Positions 24,776 through 51,371 of a DNA stretch of 64,000 nt are shown in pieces. Numbering within the stretch: position 1 is the stretch's first letter; each line of letters opens with the position of its first letter. Origin of the DNA: Atrina japonica (lineage: Eukaryota; Mollusca; Bivalvia; Pterioida; Pinnidae); contig BROG01000233.1 in assembly GCA_030159075.1 (NCBI GenBank), positions 62,001-126,000 on the forward strand, written 5' to 3'. The translations under genes were made by a program, and so were the position numbers. Under the pieces are notes generated by a model that worked only from the letters and a program-made list of their open reading frames with translations, searched no databases and was not told the origin of the DNA.

Positions 24776-25250
24776 TCAGCACCAATTAACTTGTCTTGAT
24801 TTAAGGAACAAGAATATATATGGTTTTTGGGTGAGGATCTCAAGAGTTTTGAAGATATTGGACCGCAAGTGAAAGGGAGATACCCAGAGATTCACACTAA
24901 GCACCAATTTACTTGTCTTGATATAAAGAAAAAAATATTTATGGTAAAGGGGTGGGGATATCAAAAGTTTTGTAAATATCTGGTCTCAAGTGAAAGAGCC
25001 GTGCCCAGAATTACCCCCAGGGATTTACTCTTAACACCAGTTAACTTGTTTTGATATAAGGAACAAGAATATATATGGTTTATGGGTGGGGATCTCAACA
25101 GTTTTGGAAATATATGAGTACAAGTGATAGGGAGGTACCAAGCATGACCTTCCAGGGAATTTAATTTTGCGCCAATTAACAGGTCTTTATATAAGGAACA
25201 AGAATATATATCGTTTATTGGTGCAGATCTCAAAAGTTTGCAGGATATTT
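24776..25250 (-). repeat. Tandem block, four units of ~122-135 bp (right arm)
   Basis: Units start near 24780, 24902, 25036 and 25171 and share CACCAATTAACTTGTCTTGA-like starts, GGAACAAGAATATATATGG and GTGGGGATCTCAA. The reverse complement of this unit forms the block at 18055-18490. Confidence 0.75.
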
Positions 25251-25672
25251 TGCTATATATTATAGTGCTATAATAAAATATTAAATGAATAATTTAAATT
25301 TTTAGTAGTCAGGGGTCTGTGACACCGTATGCAATGACTTTTCAGATAAACTCTTTCGCCATATCAAATTTACTTCGTAATTCGGTAAGGGATCTCGGTC
25401 CTTTACGCGCTCGGACTATGTTAAAGTCGACCAATTTTTGTGTGTTTTGTATTTATTTTTAAGATACAAAACGTGATTTTTATTGGAAAGTGCATGTATT
25501 ATGTAAAATATATGCTTTTCAACGCTATTTTAAATACCTGAAGAAAATCGGATGAATATATGAATAAATATATCAGGTCACTAAAAGAAATTTTCCCGAT
25601 CTTTAATGTTACCCTGAATGCTGACGTTGACAAAATCAAAACAATATAACTGAAAAGTACAATCATACCGCC

Positions 25673-25840
25673 ATGTCCGGTGGAGTTGAGCAGTTCATGA
25701 TCATATGTGTCAAGAATGATAAAGCCGAGAATGCGCTTGGACGAGTTAAAAATGGGTCGAGATCATCCGATATACCCGGCACGTGGACTTTTTCAGAAAC
25801 GAATGTTTTGAAACGACAAAAAAAGACAAACTTTGTCTGA
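25673..25840 (+). other. 55-codon ORF of unknown origin inside the inverted-repeat element
   Basis: The ORF starts ATGTCCGGTGGAG in a good Kozak context (CCGCCATG) and encodes MSGGVEQFMIICVKNDKAEN then a basic, Ser-rich tail. No family recognised. It could be a captured host exon or chance; no equivalent appears in the left arm. Confidence 0.25.
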
Positions 25841-27049
25841 TTTGGGTATGAAATGATGATGTACGAAAATAAACGCAAAGGGTAATCAGAATAGAACGTA
25901 TATTAACTGCAAATAGCAAGCGTTTATTGGTCACTCGGTAATCTTCGTAAAAAATTACCGAAAGTTAATTTTCAATGCTCAAGTATGGCGGACATTACGT
26001 TTGGCAAGATTGTTGCAATTTTACACATGCATTTGTTATTCTAACCACCAGATGGTCTCTTTGGAATATATATGAGATAAAATATCACATAAATTGGGCA
26101 TGTAACAGTTTTCACTTACGACAGCTCATATCGCTTTAAAATTACCAACTATATTTCACCTTAGACTAGTATCCATTGAGATGAGCTGACTAATTAATAC
26201 AAATTTTAATTGGCTAATAAAACATAAATCTTCATTGTCTAATTTTTGGCTCACTGTTTTCTGAATCCAGGATAAGCCTGTTTTTACGTTTCGTTTCCTA
26301 TTACCTTTAATATTTCATGGTGTCATGTTGAAATGTGAGTACTTATCTTTTTGTACAGATTAGGTGAAATAAAAATGCCAAATAAAGTGCAGATTTTCGG
26401 CTTATTTTTGTACATATTTATTTCGTCATCACAGTCATATATAACAATATAAAAACTTTTAAAAAGTCTGACAAATGTCGAGAACCCCCCCCCCCCAAAA
26501 AAAAAAACAAAAAAAAAAACGCGGAATCTGTTACAAAATGCCATTCATTATAGCCATAATTTGTCGGGGCAGCATGGGGCTGAAATTCTGCCCCGATTTT
26601 GTAAGTGATGTTGTTTTTTTGGTTTTTTTTAATTAAAAGTCCATGTACACCCAAGAAAGAAATGCCTACTGCATAGATAAAGTGTCGAAGTTTCGCGAGT
26701 TAAAATAACAATAAAAATACTTTTGTGTATGGTATAGGGGTGGGGATACATTAAACAAACATCAAACAACATTAAAACATTAACATTGAATCGCGAAATA
26801 TAAAAATGAAATAAAAAATATTATAACAACAAAACGTTTTTGAATAACACTAAAACAATAACAAGAAAAAGATATTCGAAACTAATAACACGAGAAAGAA
26901 TACTTAAAGTTCACAATTACTGTGTGTACTGCCACATCAAACATACACTGAAATTATGATCGACAAGAAGATATCACTGTGTCACGTGGTACAGTATCAA
27001 AGAATGTGCAGACAAAACCGTCTAAGAGTACCCACTGTAAAAATTAATA

Positions 27050-27175
27050 TCTTATCTTTTAAGAAGTTTAGAATTTAAATGTTGGTATCTGAGCGAAATA
27101 TTACTTTAATATAAAATAATCGGCTGGTACAGAAATACCAGGGGACTCAAACGGTTCACAAGCAGTATCTATTAT
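27050..27175 (-). repeat. Retrozyme-unit fragment without ribozyme
   Basis: Minus-strand fragment with the ACCGTTTGAGTCCCCTGG, CTGGTA hairpin and AAAGTAATATTT blocks of the 358-bp unit; the hammerhead part is absent. Confidence 0.45.
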
Positions 27176-27289
27176 ATATGTCAAGATGATGTCCAAAAAT
27201 AGCGAAATCCATGTAAATACACTTGTACCCTGAATTTATCCTGTTGAAATTTAAAGGTCTTTTGATAGACTAGTTGAGAATAGCCCTTC

Positions 27290-27673
27290 ATCCGTTCGAT
27301 ATATGCCCTGGCAGACTACACTTCCAACATATGAGTTTTCCATTGGTATTGTGGTTATCTGCTCCTGTGGCAGCGGTAGGTGGATAGTTAGTCTGTCTCT
27401 GTCTAGGGGGAAATCTTCCTCTACCTCTACCTCTGTAATATCCTCTTTTAAAAGGCAATCTTTGTTGTCGAGACTTTTGTGGTTTGGTTCTCTGTTATGG
27501 TATAGACCTCTGTAGATAACTGGTGTATCATGCTTAAAGTGACTACTCATATCTGTAGTTATGGCCATCTTGGAAGGTACTGTTGACACTTGTTCTATCT
27601 TCTTCTGTTGTTTGTGGTCCCAAATGTTAGGGATCAGAAATACCCTAAAGTATGTTAGTAAAATCAAGGGCAC
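27290..27673 (-). pseudogene. Retroelement gag-like relic with Arg/Gly-rich tail and broken CCHC zinc knuckle
   Basis: In one frame the minus strand reads PFKRGYYRGRGRGRFPPRQR, then LICWKCSLPGHISNG and a stop: a CX2CX4HX4C knuckle whose last Cys codon has become TGA. A frameshift near 27490 joins it to an upstream frame (SSHFKHDTPVIYRGLYHN). Nucleic-acid-binding gag proteins of retroelements have this composition; the lineage is not identifiable. Confidence 0.5.
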
Positions 27674-27748
27674 AGTAAAGTAAATTTATAAATTTTATTA
27701 CCAATAACGAAATAAAACATCTAAATGATGGATAGCACAAGCCATCAA

Positions 27749-27768
27749 CACACACACACTCACACACA

Positions 27769-27799
<31 letters not shown>

Positions 27800-27823
27800 T
27801 CTCTCTCTCTCACACACACACAC
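27749..27823. repeat. (CA)n/(CT)n compound microsatellite
   Basis: Mixed CACACA and CTCTCT runs. Confidence 0.9.
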
Positions 27824-27839
27824 CATATTGTACATGTAC

Positions 27840-28260
27840 AAAAGACTTTAACCTACCACAACCAATGATACCACAAATTATAAAAATATTCTTAAAATCA
27901 AATGCTGGCTCTAAAGACATGTATAAAATATTAATAAAAAATTCAATCGAACCAACAGGGAAAAATGTAATACAAAATTTAATTTTAATGACAAATGGAA
28001 AAAATAATCCCGTCCTTTTAAAACAACTATAAATACAAATAAATACCAATGGCTACGATTTTTATTAAATGGTCAAAGAAATTAATAGAAAGGGAGATAA
28101 TCAATACAAAATAATATCTGTACACACTTGAAAAATTTGGGAAACAAATATTAAAAATGAATTTAGATGATATTAAAAAGAAATTAGCAATAAAAGAGAA
28201 TAAATTCCGGAATTCTATCAAAATATAATAAACACTTGGATTGAAATAAATGGCTGACAA
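27840..28260 (+). pseudogene. Probable LINE ORF2 C-terminal fragment
   Basis: Plus-strand frames give QIIKIFLKSNAGSKDMYKIL, KTTINTNKYQWLRFLLNGQR and FGKQILKMNLDDIKKKL, resembling the region after RT in L1-type ORF2 (SKDMYKIL and QWL blocks). Several stops. No upstream RT in this window. Confidence 0.4.
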
Positions 28261-28899
28261 ACTAAGATCCCCCTGTTAAAATAAAAAAGACAAAACAGCT
28301 CATTTTATATGGGGAAATAGATATATTCATTCATGTCATTTTTGTCATTAAAATGCTAATTTAAAATGTGCAGGCATTGGAGTAGGGTTACCATGTGACT
28401 GATTTACAAAAACTGACAGGGGAAACGCCGATACCCTGTTAGTTTTTGTAAAACAGTCACAGTGTAACTCTTAATATTCTTGGTTAGTATACAAATACTC
28501 GCTTCACACGGGTAGACATTCCAGGTGATGATCACTGATTTGTATGCCCTCGGAGAAAATAATAAGCAATCTAATTTCTCTCAGGTAACTTCTCGGGTAT
28601 ATTATATTTTTTATATTATGTTCGGAGACTGAATCCATTGCAATATAATAAATAAATTGCAATATGATAAAATAACATCACAACGTCTTCTGTGTAACAT
28701 TTGTTCAATTCTTTAAGAAAATATGTCGATTTGGATTGATTTTCACCTGACCGTCCGCACTAAGGTTTTTTGTTTGTTTTTTGTTTGATGTTTAAATTCC
28801 GTCAAGACATTTTCACTTTATTAGATGTCACCAGCTATCACATGCAATAAATTTGACCTGTACAATGGACTGCCAACAATACAGTGTGAGGGTTCTTAT

Positions 28900-28985
28900 A
28901 CGTGCCACGCCTTCCGTGACACGGGACCTCGGTTTTAAATCTCATCCGAATGCCTTGTGACTTTCATTCGTATGCCGAGTGTCTG
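28900..28985 (-). mobile_element. Degenerate fragment of the second SINE family
   Basis: Plus strand CGTGACACGGGACCTCGGTT then TTAAATCTCATCCGAA is the reverse complement of the GATGAGACAG...CCGTGTCAC block. Very diverged. Confidence 0.4.
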
Positions 28986-29648
28986 CGAGAAGGAACTGTC
29001 ACTATCATTTTCGATTTTTTTCTACTTTCACTACTTGTACTTGGTGTACAAGTACAAATAAGAGTTATACACAGGCATACAATTTTTCATATTCCTATAT
29101 ATTTTGTGAAAATAAGGTCAGGTCAAATGTGGTATGCATAATACATAAAGTAAGTCTGAGTTAAATGACTGCGAGTAAAAAAATGCCAAACGTTGTAAAA
29201 AAAAGTTACTATCCTTGTTGTTTGCACCTACAAAATTCCAAAATTGTTTCTAATAATATTTTACAAACTTATAATAATTATTTAACGAAACTGAATTTAT
29301 ACATGATAATAATGTATAATAGAATCAACCCTTACCTTGTTTGACTGTCTGCTATATTACTAAAGTAAGAAAGTAATTTGTATTCTTCTATCCCTGTTCA
29401 GTTCAATTTATATGCCATCTTATTTGTGTCATTCGTTTATTCCTATACTATTCCTCAGATTTACACTGTATTTTTACTATTTTAACTTTAGCAATACCAT
29501 ATTTGATTGAATTTTCTTTTCTTTCTATCTTAGCATTTGTAGATCAATCATGTTTTCGTTCAGGTTTTAGTTTATCTGTATAACATTTTATCTATGATAG
29601 ATTGACGATTTTCACCTTTAGGTGACTTTTATTAAATTTCAAAATATA

Positions 29649-29760
<112 letters not shown>

Positions 29761-32524
29761 TGAATTTATATATTGTTCCATTATTGGCATCATGTGCTGA
29801 TTTTGGTGTGCTTTGTTTCTTTTTCATATTGTGTTGTGCATATTCGTTTGGAGGAATGGGTGTGACCTTTTGCAGTGTTTTAACTGTCAGTGCTGTATCC
29901 TATGTTTCGTGTTAATCTAATCCTGTGCTGGTCGAGCTTCTCCATCTTCACCTCCCTCATCACCTGTCTCTTGGTCTGTTAATTCCGTGCATTTGTTTGT
30001 CTCTACTGCTGGACTGTGATTGACCTGCCAGATCTCAATACCTACACACTATGTCATTTCGACATTCGAATTCGTGCGATATGTACCACTTTCAAACATG
30101 TCACACATGTATCTGTTTTTATTTTACTTTCATGGTATCGTTGAAAGCCTTAACTCCGCCCGGGCCGTAACTCCGTCCGCCATGTTTATTTACAAAGATG
30201 TCGCGCGCATCATACGTGACGTCACACTTTTCAGAGCAAGAGCGTTCTGGGGATCGCAATTTTCATTTGCTGAGTAAAATCAAAGTTGACAATGAGATTT
30301 AAACAAGTAAATATTATGAAAATGGAAAATATTATGAATGTCTCTTTTTACATCTAATATATTTTTTTACCTGCCTTCAAACCCCTGTTATTTCGACAAC
30401 TTCATCTCCGATCAGCTGTTCAAGCATATGGTGTTCTGTTTACATGCCATTCTGATGACGTATAACATAAAAAAGTTTTCTGGACGCGCAAAACAAATTT
30501 TCGGTTACTTTTTTGTGCAACCATTTCTTATGTCATTTTCTTGCCTTTTTAATTTGTGTATTAAAAGTGACGTCATGTTTCATCATGAGTAAGAGACAAC
30601 TGTGTTTTTTAAGGACTGACACATTTTAATGTGATGTTTTCATTTTTTTTACTGTGATAGTTTAATCTCCAAATGTAAAAAAACACTTTTAAAATAAATA
30701 TACTACTAAATAAAATAAATTACTGTACCGAACTGAATGTTATATTATTATTTTTATATCATTTACTACTCTATTACCATTGCCTACTATAAATCAGCGT
30801 CCTGTGTCTCAAACGGACTGTTTGATTTGAATCAAACGGTCCATGAAGGTCAAAACAAGTTTGAAATGTGTCATTCATTTTGTAAAAGAAGGAATATAAA
30901 TATGTACAGTAAAAGATGGAATTTGATAGCTAAACAGCAAATCCAAAAGAGAAATAATATGTCATCTCCTGTTATCCATGCATGGAGTGGCCGCAGTACT
31001 ACCTCTGCATGGTAAAACAAGTCGTTTTGAAGATGAGGATCAAAATAAATGCAAGCAATATACCTCTAGATGAGTAATAATGACACAATAGTTGACAAGA
31101 TCCGGAAGGCTGGTGTCCAAGTATACATGTAGGTTGTTTATACGGAGCAAAGAATGTGATTCTATGAAAAATATACCATATTGAAACTTCTGCAGATGGA
31201 TTCGACAATTGATCCCGAAAAGCTTCCACCTACAGGAAGAGCTGTTTTCACAGTTTGCAAGTTTACATTAAACTTCATACCGAATCATTTGTTGTCACTT
31301 GGGGTCCTTAAAGGCCTAATTGTTCTAAGCATTTTCTTTTAGAAAGAAAAAGAAATTCATAAAAAGTTAAACCTCAAAGTATTTAATGAGCCTTTAGGAA
31401 TGTAATACACTTCTATGTGTGTACATTTAACAGGACTGAGTTTTAGGTAATGTTCAAACTTAAATACTCATTTCTATCAATTTGATTAACGTATAAATAT
31501 CAGTAAGTCTACTAACAGAAAACATTACAGGGAAAGGAATTCAATGGACTATTTGTAGACAGAAACAAAATTATTTTGGTTCATTCAAATGCCAACAGTC
31601 AGCAGATTCGAACTTCATTTAATGTTTATCTCCCAAGTATTCTTAGAAGACGAAAATTTTTAATGATTCCTTAAGGGTCGATAAGAACCCTAGCGGCAAT
31701 GAAAAGCGTTTTGTATGTAAAAGAAACAAGACTAGTCCCAAACTTTACGGATATCAAGTATAATGCAAAAAAGTAAGCGGATATTGTTTAGATATATAAC
31801 AACAAAGTCTTAAAGTGATGAAAATGGGGTGTAAATGGTGTTTGAGAAACAAGCCAAATAACCACACTGACGAACTATGTTGGAACGAAAGAACTCGAAA
31901 AGGTATATTACATGTATCACCATGGATTATAACATGTCATAACCCAATTTCGAGTATGATTATGTTCTATACGGATAGGTCGGGCTGCCATCATAATTAA
32001 AACCTGTGTTGAGGTCATCCTGGTTAAAGTTCTTCGAGGTTGATGATAAGGTATTTGGAACAAATTAAGATGAATCAGATTTTTTGAAAATGATTTCCAG
32101 GAGATTGTCATAGAAGCCTGGTTTCAAACCACAGACTGCCGTGTGTAAAGACAAAAGTGTATTTACGTTTTACATGATAATTAAGTCAAAGTAAATGAAT
32201 AAAAATATTGTTATTATTTTCAGCAAAGATTTCATATAACTTATATAAGGATCTCACAACATAAAGCGTCTTTCATGATATAGCACTCTCTAAATCTCCT
32301 GTCACTAAAATTATTTTACAAAATGCTTGGAATCATGTGATTTTTTTATATATTCAGTTCTGTGAAAGAGCAATTTGAGTGCATTCTCATGTATAAACCT
32401 CAACAAAGCCGTTTGTTCTATTTAAGCTATTCAAAACACATAGTATTTAAATTTGTCTCGAACACCTTGGACATTAAAATTTAGGCAGGCTGGCGTTTAG
32501 AACCACTTTGGGGGAACTTGTTGA

Positions 32525-32525
<1 letters not shown>

Positions 32526-32572
<47 letters not shown>
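32526..32572. repeat. (CT)n downstream of gene A
   Basis: About 23 CT units just past the gene A poly(A) signal. Other CT/GA tracts: 34853-34876, 44393-44430, 44724-44754, 58016-58072, 58312-58335. Confidence 0.95.
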
Positions 32573-32575
<3 letters not shown>

Positions 32576-32612
32576 AACAACGCAAATTCTCATCACAGGA
32601 ATTAAATTTTGT

Positions 32613-32618
32613 TTTATT
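32613..32618 (-). terminator. Poly(A) signal AATAAA of NRF gene A
   Basis: A canonical AATAAA on the minus strand lies 70 bp past the TAA stop at 32690..32688, just before a (CT)n tract at 32526-32572. The position is typical for a short 3' UTR. Confidence 0.65.
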
Positions 32619-32687
32619 TAGATAGCAATACGATTATAATAAGCATTCCTTTAAAGTGTTGTTTTCACTCATGTACAAATTAAGAGG

Positions 32688-47499
<14,812 letters not shown>

Positions 47500-47655
47500 A
47501 GTCTAATACCCAAACGAAAATGAAAAATGCAAACGAATAGCTATCTTATCGTTGAATTTAGTTTATGTTAACGTGTAACTGCGATGTTTTATATGTAAAA
47601 TTGATTTATGTTGACCGTACCGCAAATGATAATTGTTTGAAAGCAAGTTAATATC

Positions 47656-47669
47656 ACGTGACTTTATAA
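47656..47669 (-). promoter_or_regulatory. Possible core promoter of NRF gene A (TATAAAG plus CACGTG E-box)
   Basis: About 160 bp upstream of the gene A ATG the minus strand reads TTATAAAGT followed by CACGTG. Position and content fit a core promoter, but in AT-rich DNA a TATA match is weak evidence. Confidence 0.25.
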
Positions 47670-48199
47670 CGACTTACCTTCCGAATTCTTATAATACGGA
47701 GACTAAATTGCGGAACATTGTACATAAATCGAATGCATGACTTTTTTACAAATAAAAGTACAGTTGAACCCATTTATATCAAAACCCTGCTTTATTTGAA
47801 ATGATATTGATTCCCTGTCATAATCTATTGCCATTATAACCCGGTTACTTTGAAACGCCTGTTTTTTGATAGAAAATAAAATTACCCTTTGATTTTAATA
47901 TATCTGGGTTTGTCTGTGAATACAAATAATGTCAAACAAGGAAAATGTGATGGTGAGAATAGAAAGAAAAACATAACTGACACGAATTTATTTGAGGTTT
48001 TCTTAATCAATTATTTTTTTCAGTTAAATCTAGTTTCAGGGTTTAATCGGAAAAAACTGAACACAAAATTGGTTCAACTTATTTATCTAAATTTTATTAA
48101 GATATTTAAATTGAATTTGTTGATAAGTTTACGGTGCATTAACACCGCGTTTAACTCCCAGGTGGTAAATCTCATTTGGTTGTTTTGTAAGTAAAATGA

Positions 48200-48545
48200 A
48201 GAAGAACCAATTTATAATCGAAAATCAAATTTATTAGAACACGACAAATTAGATTTGTAAATGGTCTCAACATGAAGAACAATTGCGAATCCCAAACGGG
48301 ATAGGACCAGGTGTCCTGATGGAGTCAGCGTCCCCTGCTGGCATCTCACACCTGTCGCAAATGTTCCATGAAAACCTTTCTAGTTCAATGAAAAGGTCAA
48401 ATTCGGTGAAAAGGTCAAGTGCTGTGAAAAGCTCAAGTTCGAGGAAAAGCTCAAGTTCCGTAAAAAGATCATGTTCCATGAAAAGATCAAGCTAAGTGGT
48501 ACACGACGGTCTCAACATGAACAGGACCTAAACGGGACAGGACCA
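48200..48545 (-). repeat. Second tail family copy with an expanded 18-bp minisatellite
   Basis: After the standard block (CAATTGCGAATCCCAAACGG, GGACCAGGTGTCCTGATGG) an 18-bp unit of the type TCAAGTTCGGTGAAAAGG repeats about six to seven times at 48374-48493. The 70-residue Ser/Lys-rich frame over it is repeat-derived. Confidence 0.6.
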
Positions 48546-48759
48546 GGTGTAAATAAGTAATTAACTGTGGCACGACCTTGTGGTTTATTTTTATATAAAT
48601 CTTAGTTTTCAAAAATTATTGAAAATCAGGGCTTACGGGCAATTAACATGTGGCTATAATGGTATAACAATCATCTCATATGGAACAAAAGACTATTGAT
48701 GTGATTAATAATTCTTACGTACAAGTTTTATTTTAGCTTTTTAGCAATATTTATATCAT

Positions 48760-49230
48760 AGATATTATTAACAATACCAAAGTTATAGTTTTACAAAACA
48801 GGCCAAAACAATTGCTCAAGGCGATCGTTTCTGTCAATAAGACACCGTCAGTTGAACTCCAATTTGATTATATTTATATTTATAAATATATATATTTTCG
48901 AATGAAAAAGGCAAAATAATAAATTTATTGCCAAATTCGTCCGTGATTACACACTATAAAATTGCAGCTTTGAAAAGTTTAGAAATTAAATGGCGCTATC
49001 TGAGCAAAATAGTACTTTAATATGAAATAATCGGCTGGTACCGCAATTCTAGGTACTGGACTTAAGAATACCCAAGGGGACTCAAACGGTTCAACAGCAG
49101 TGGCAAGAACCTAGTGGTTATAAATATTATTAACAATACCAAAGTTATAGTTTTACAAAAAAGATCTAAAACAAATGCTCAAGACGAATGTTTCTGTAAA
49201 CAAAACATTATCTTGTCTGATTATTATCGA
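48760..49230 (-). repeat. Retrozyme-like tandem dimer, diverged subfamily
   Basis: Minus-strand repeat with GCTCAAG at 48814 and 49177, 363 bp apart. The first hammerhead has CTGACGG in the core but keeps GAAAC; the second is truncated. A TTTTACAAAA-containing arm after the cleavage site distinguishes this subfamily. It lies in the intergenic DNA between genes A and B. Confidence 0.65.
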
Positions 49231-49234
49231 TCAT

Positions 49235-51080
49235 TTCACGAGTCTTTTTTTTCATCAAGTTTTACTTAACATTGGTTAAATTGAAAAAAAAAACTGACCA
49301 TAGAAAAGATGTTAAAGTAAAGGAACTGGTAGTGAAAATGCTTTTACTTCTTCCAACCCTACAGGCAGCAATAGACTTGTCTGAAACAATAGAAAAAAAG
49401 CATACCACTCAGGATGTACAGGAATGAAAGGGTTATCTGTATTAACTGCATTATCATAATTACGATAAATATCAAAATATATTTTTAAATTTTTACCATT
49501 GTTAAGAAGAAAATATAAATTGTTGTTGTTGTTGTTGACACTGATATTAACAAGGAGTGCGATATTATTTCTTTTTCGATAACCGTCGCTATAGATATTA
49601 GGACTGACATATTTGAATTGCTTCTTTTCTCGTGGGAATCATCCGCCAGCGTCTGCGTTGCTTACTATCACAAAGGTTATCTTTGCAATCGTACGTATCA
49701 AAATGGTTACAGAAATGCGCTTTAAGACGGGTGTTCGGAAAATGATTGCTCAACGTTTTTATCGCCTAACATCACGTGGGATCATGATGCACTATTCATA
49801 AGAATAATCGATGTCTTTTAAAGTAAAACATAATGACATCTGTAAGAATTAATAAGCATATTTTAACATTCATGATGGTATCTCGTACCAGTGGTAATGT
49901 AAAAACCAAATTAACGGACCACCTTGTGATGTCTCAGTAGATCAGATCACGTAACTATTTACAGAGTATAAGTCGTTGATATCAGATAAACAATGGAATA
50001 ATGTTAATAAGTATACCAATCAATACTTATGTAAACTTTAGAATGTTACAACAATCATCTGTTGAAACAAAACATAAGCCTTGTGATATCACTGGCATTC
50101 ATTATTCGAACTTAATGTACATCCCCATTTGTAACGACCACTGGTAAATTACCTCGACAAAAATGACCAATTTCACCAGGAGTGTGTCGGACTCATTTCT
50201 TGCTGTTTTCGATGAAGTTTATGACGCAGTTACTTGTAGACTTTACAGCTTCAAACCATGTGTCTTCTGTAGTTATCATGCCTGCGGGGTTGTGATTATG
50301 AAAACCAAGGAACGTTTCTGGCGGGGATGTTCATGATGAGTTTTGATTTTCTTTTTTTATTATTATTAGAAAAAATATCAGCGACAATACAATCATTTAA
50401 GAGTATAAAATGCCCTCACCCCTGGACCTTTAGGCAATAAAAAGCAATAACGTCTTTTGTTAACTTTTAATTAGTTTAATGACTACAATTTATATTTCTG
50501 TCTTTTATTGATCTTTAATGCATCACATTGATAAAGGCTATTTTGTGTAATTACAATTAGGGATTCAATTAAATTCTTCAAGTATACCTGTACGGCTGTA
50601 TGTACTTAACTGTGAAATAGCATAAAAACAGATCTTCGATTCTTATTTGAACCTTTTAACTATCAAGGTCCCTTTCAATCGGAATTCAAGTTAAGATTTA
50701 GTAAAATCTAGCAACATGACATCAGATCCGACACTTTCCTGAACGAGCGATGTCAACGCAACATAGACTTGAATTATAATACCAAAATGTTTACCTCCAT
50801 TCACTTTGCGATGGATCAGCAAATATGATATAAATTTCACAGATGCCAAAATATTAATCGATAGAAGGTTCATCAGACAATTCAGGTGGAAAGTGGACAC
50901 ACACATACCTATTAAAACTAGATGCGAGATTAGGTGTCATGTGGGAGTAAGCACACGTGTGTTGACCAATCACACTCGATGTGGAACCACAATAAAAATT
51001 AAATGAACTAATCAAGGAATCCATTATATGTTACGTATTTTGGGCATAAAGACGGAGGGGAAATAACGGTGTGCACCGTT
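49235..51080. other. Intergenic DNA between the divergent NRF genes, nothing coding recognised
   Basis: AT-rich; a short (TTG)n at 49519 and a degraded PLE-tail piece at 50880-51000. It may contain enhancers of genes A and B but shows no clear sites. Confidence 0.5.
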
Positions 51081-51087
51081 CTTGTCA

Positions 51088-51240
51088 ATTCCGTCAAGCA
51101 GGGGATGCTTACTCCTCCATGACACCTGATCCCACCTCTTGGTTTCCAGAGGTCCGTGTTTGTCCATTTTTACCGGATTTGTATCTATGTCCTGGACATT
51201 CTATTGATTTATACTTTGGTATCTGAGATTTTTTATATCT
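51088..51240 (+). repeat. PLE 3'-end copy (last ~150 bp)
   Basis: CAGGGGATGCTTACTCCTCC through TATACTTTGGTATCTGAGAT. A degraded opposite-strand piece precedes it at about 50880-51000. Confidence 0.7.
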
Positions 51241-51371
51241 TATGACATAGATAAACGCTTACTCGTACTATGAAACTTTGGAGACGGCACGTACCACTAC
51301 GTAATTACTGACGCGCATTATACTCCATAAATTATGTCATGATTATAATACATGACCTAATGTTAGTGATT

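Larger units (their letters stand above)
19000..24777 (-). mobile_element. L1/Tx1-type LINE, full two-ORF layout but broken, with a hAT-like insertion
   Basis: ORF1 (about 24742..24020) starts MSSYPTRKSTG, with a coiled-coil-like stretch and an RRM-like block (NSIRVRGFPEM, MVAIHRLQEGSPRPIIMKF). ORF2 begins near 22940 with the endonuclease: IKIISANVQGLSN, CLQDTHF-like, INIYGPNQD, CGDFNLVLNP, DHSFPK. RT follows at about 21434..19826: KNWRPISLLN, GFLSGRYI, LLLIDFEKA, TRGCRQGDPIAPYLF, and QCADD at the catalytic box where YADD or FADD is expected. The C-terminal thumb region reaches about 19003. Several frameshifts and stops break ORF2, so it is inactive. A PLE 3'-end piece abuts its 3' side at about 18980. 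Confidence 0.85.
17256..26571. repeat. 9.3-kb inverted-repeat (foldback-like) element enclosing the LINE
   Basis: The left arm 17256-17672 matches the reverse complement of about 26130-26571 almost throughout: GACAAATTATGGCTATAAT, a poly-G/T tract, CATGACACCATG-like block, CAGGCTTATCCTGGATTCAG, TTAGCCAATTAAAAT. Further in, tandem blocks of one sequence family also lie inverted to each other: 18055-18490 (3 units) and 24776-25250 (4 units). The span between holds the LINE. It looks like a long-TIR or foldback DNA element; no transposase is visible. Confidence 0.75.

Noticed and set aside
24681..25054. Short plus-strand frames near 24.7-25.1 kb
   Set aside because: Shadows of LINE ORF1 and of the tandem block in the inverted-repeat arm.
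27303..27515. Plus-strand Ser-rich frame
   Set aside because: Shadow of the minus-strand gag-like relic, which has a zinc knuckle and an Arg/Gly-rich region.
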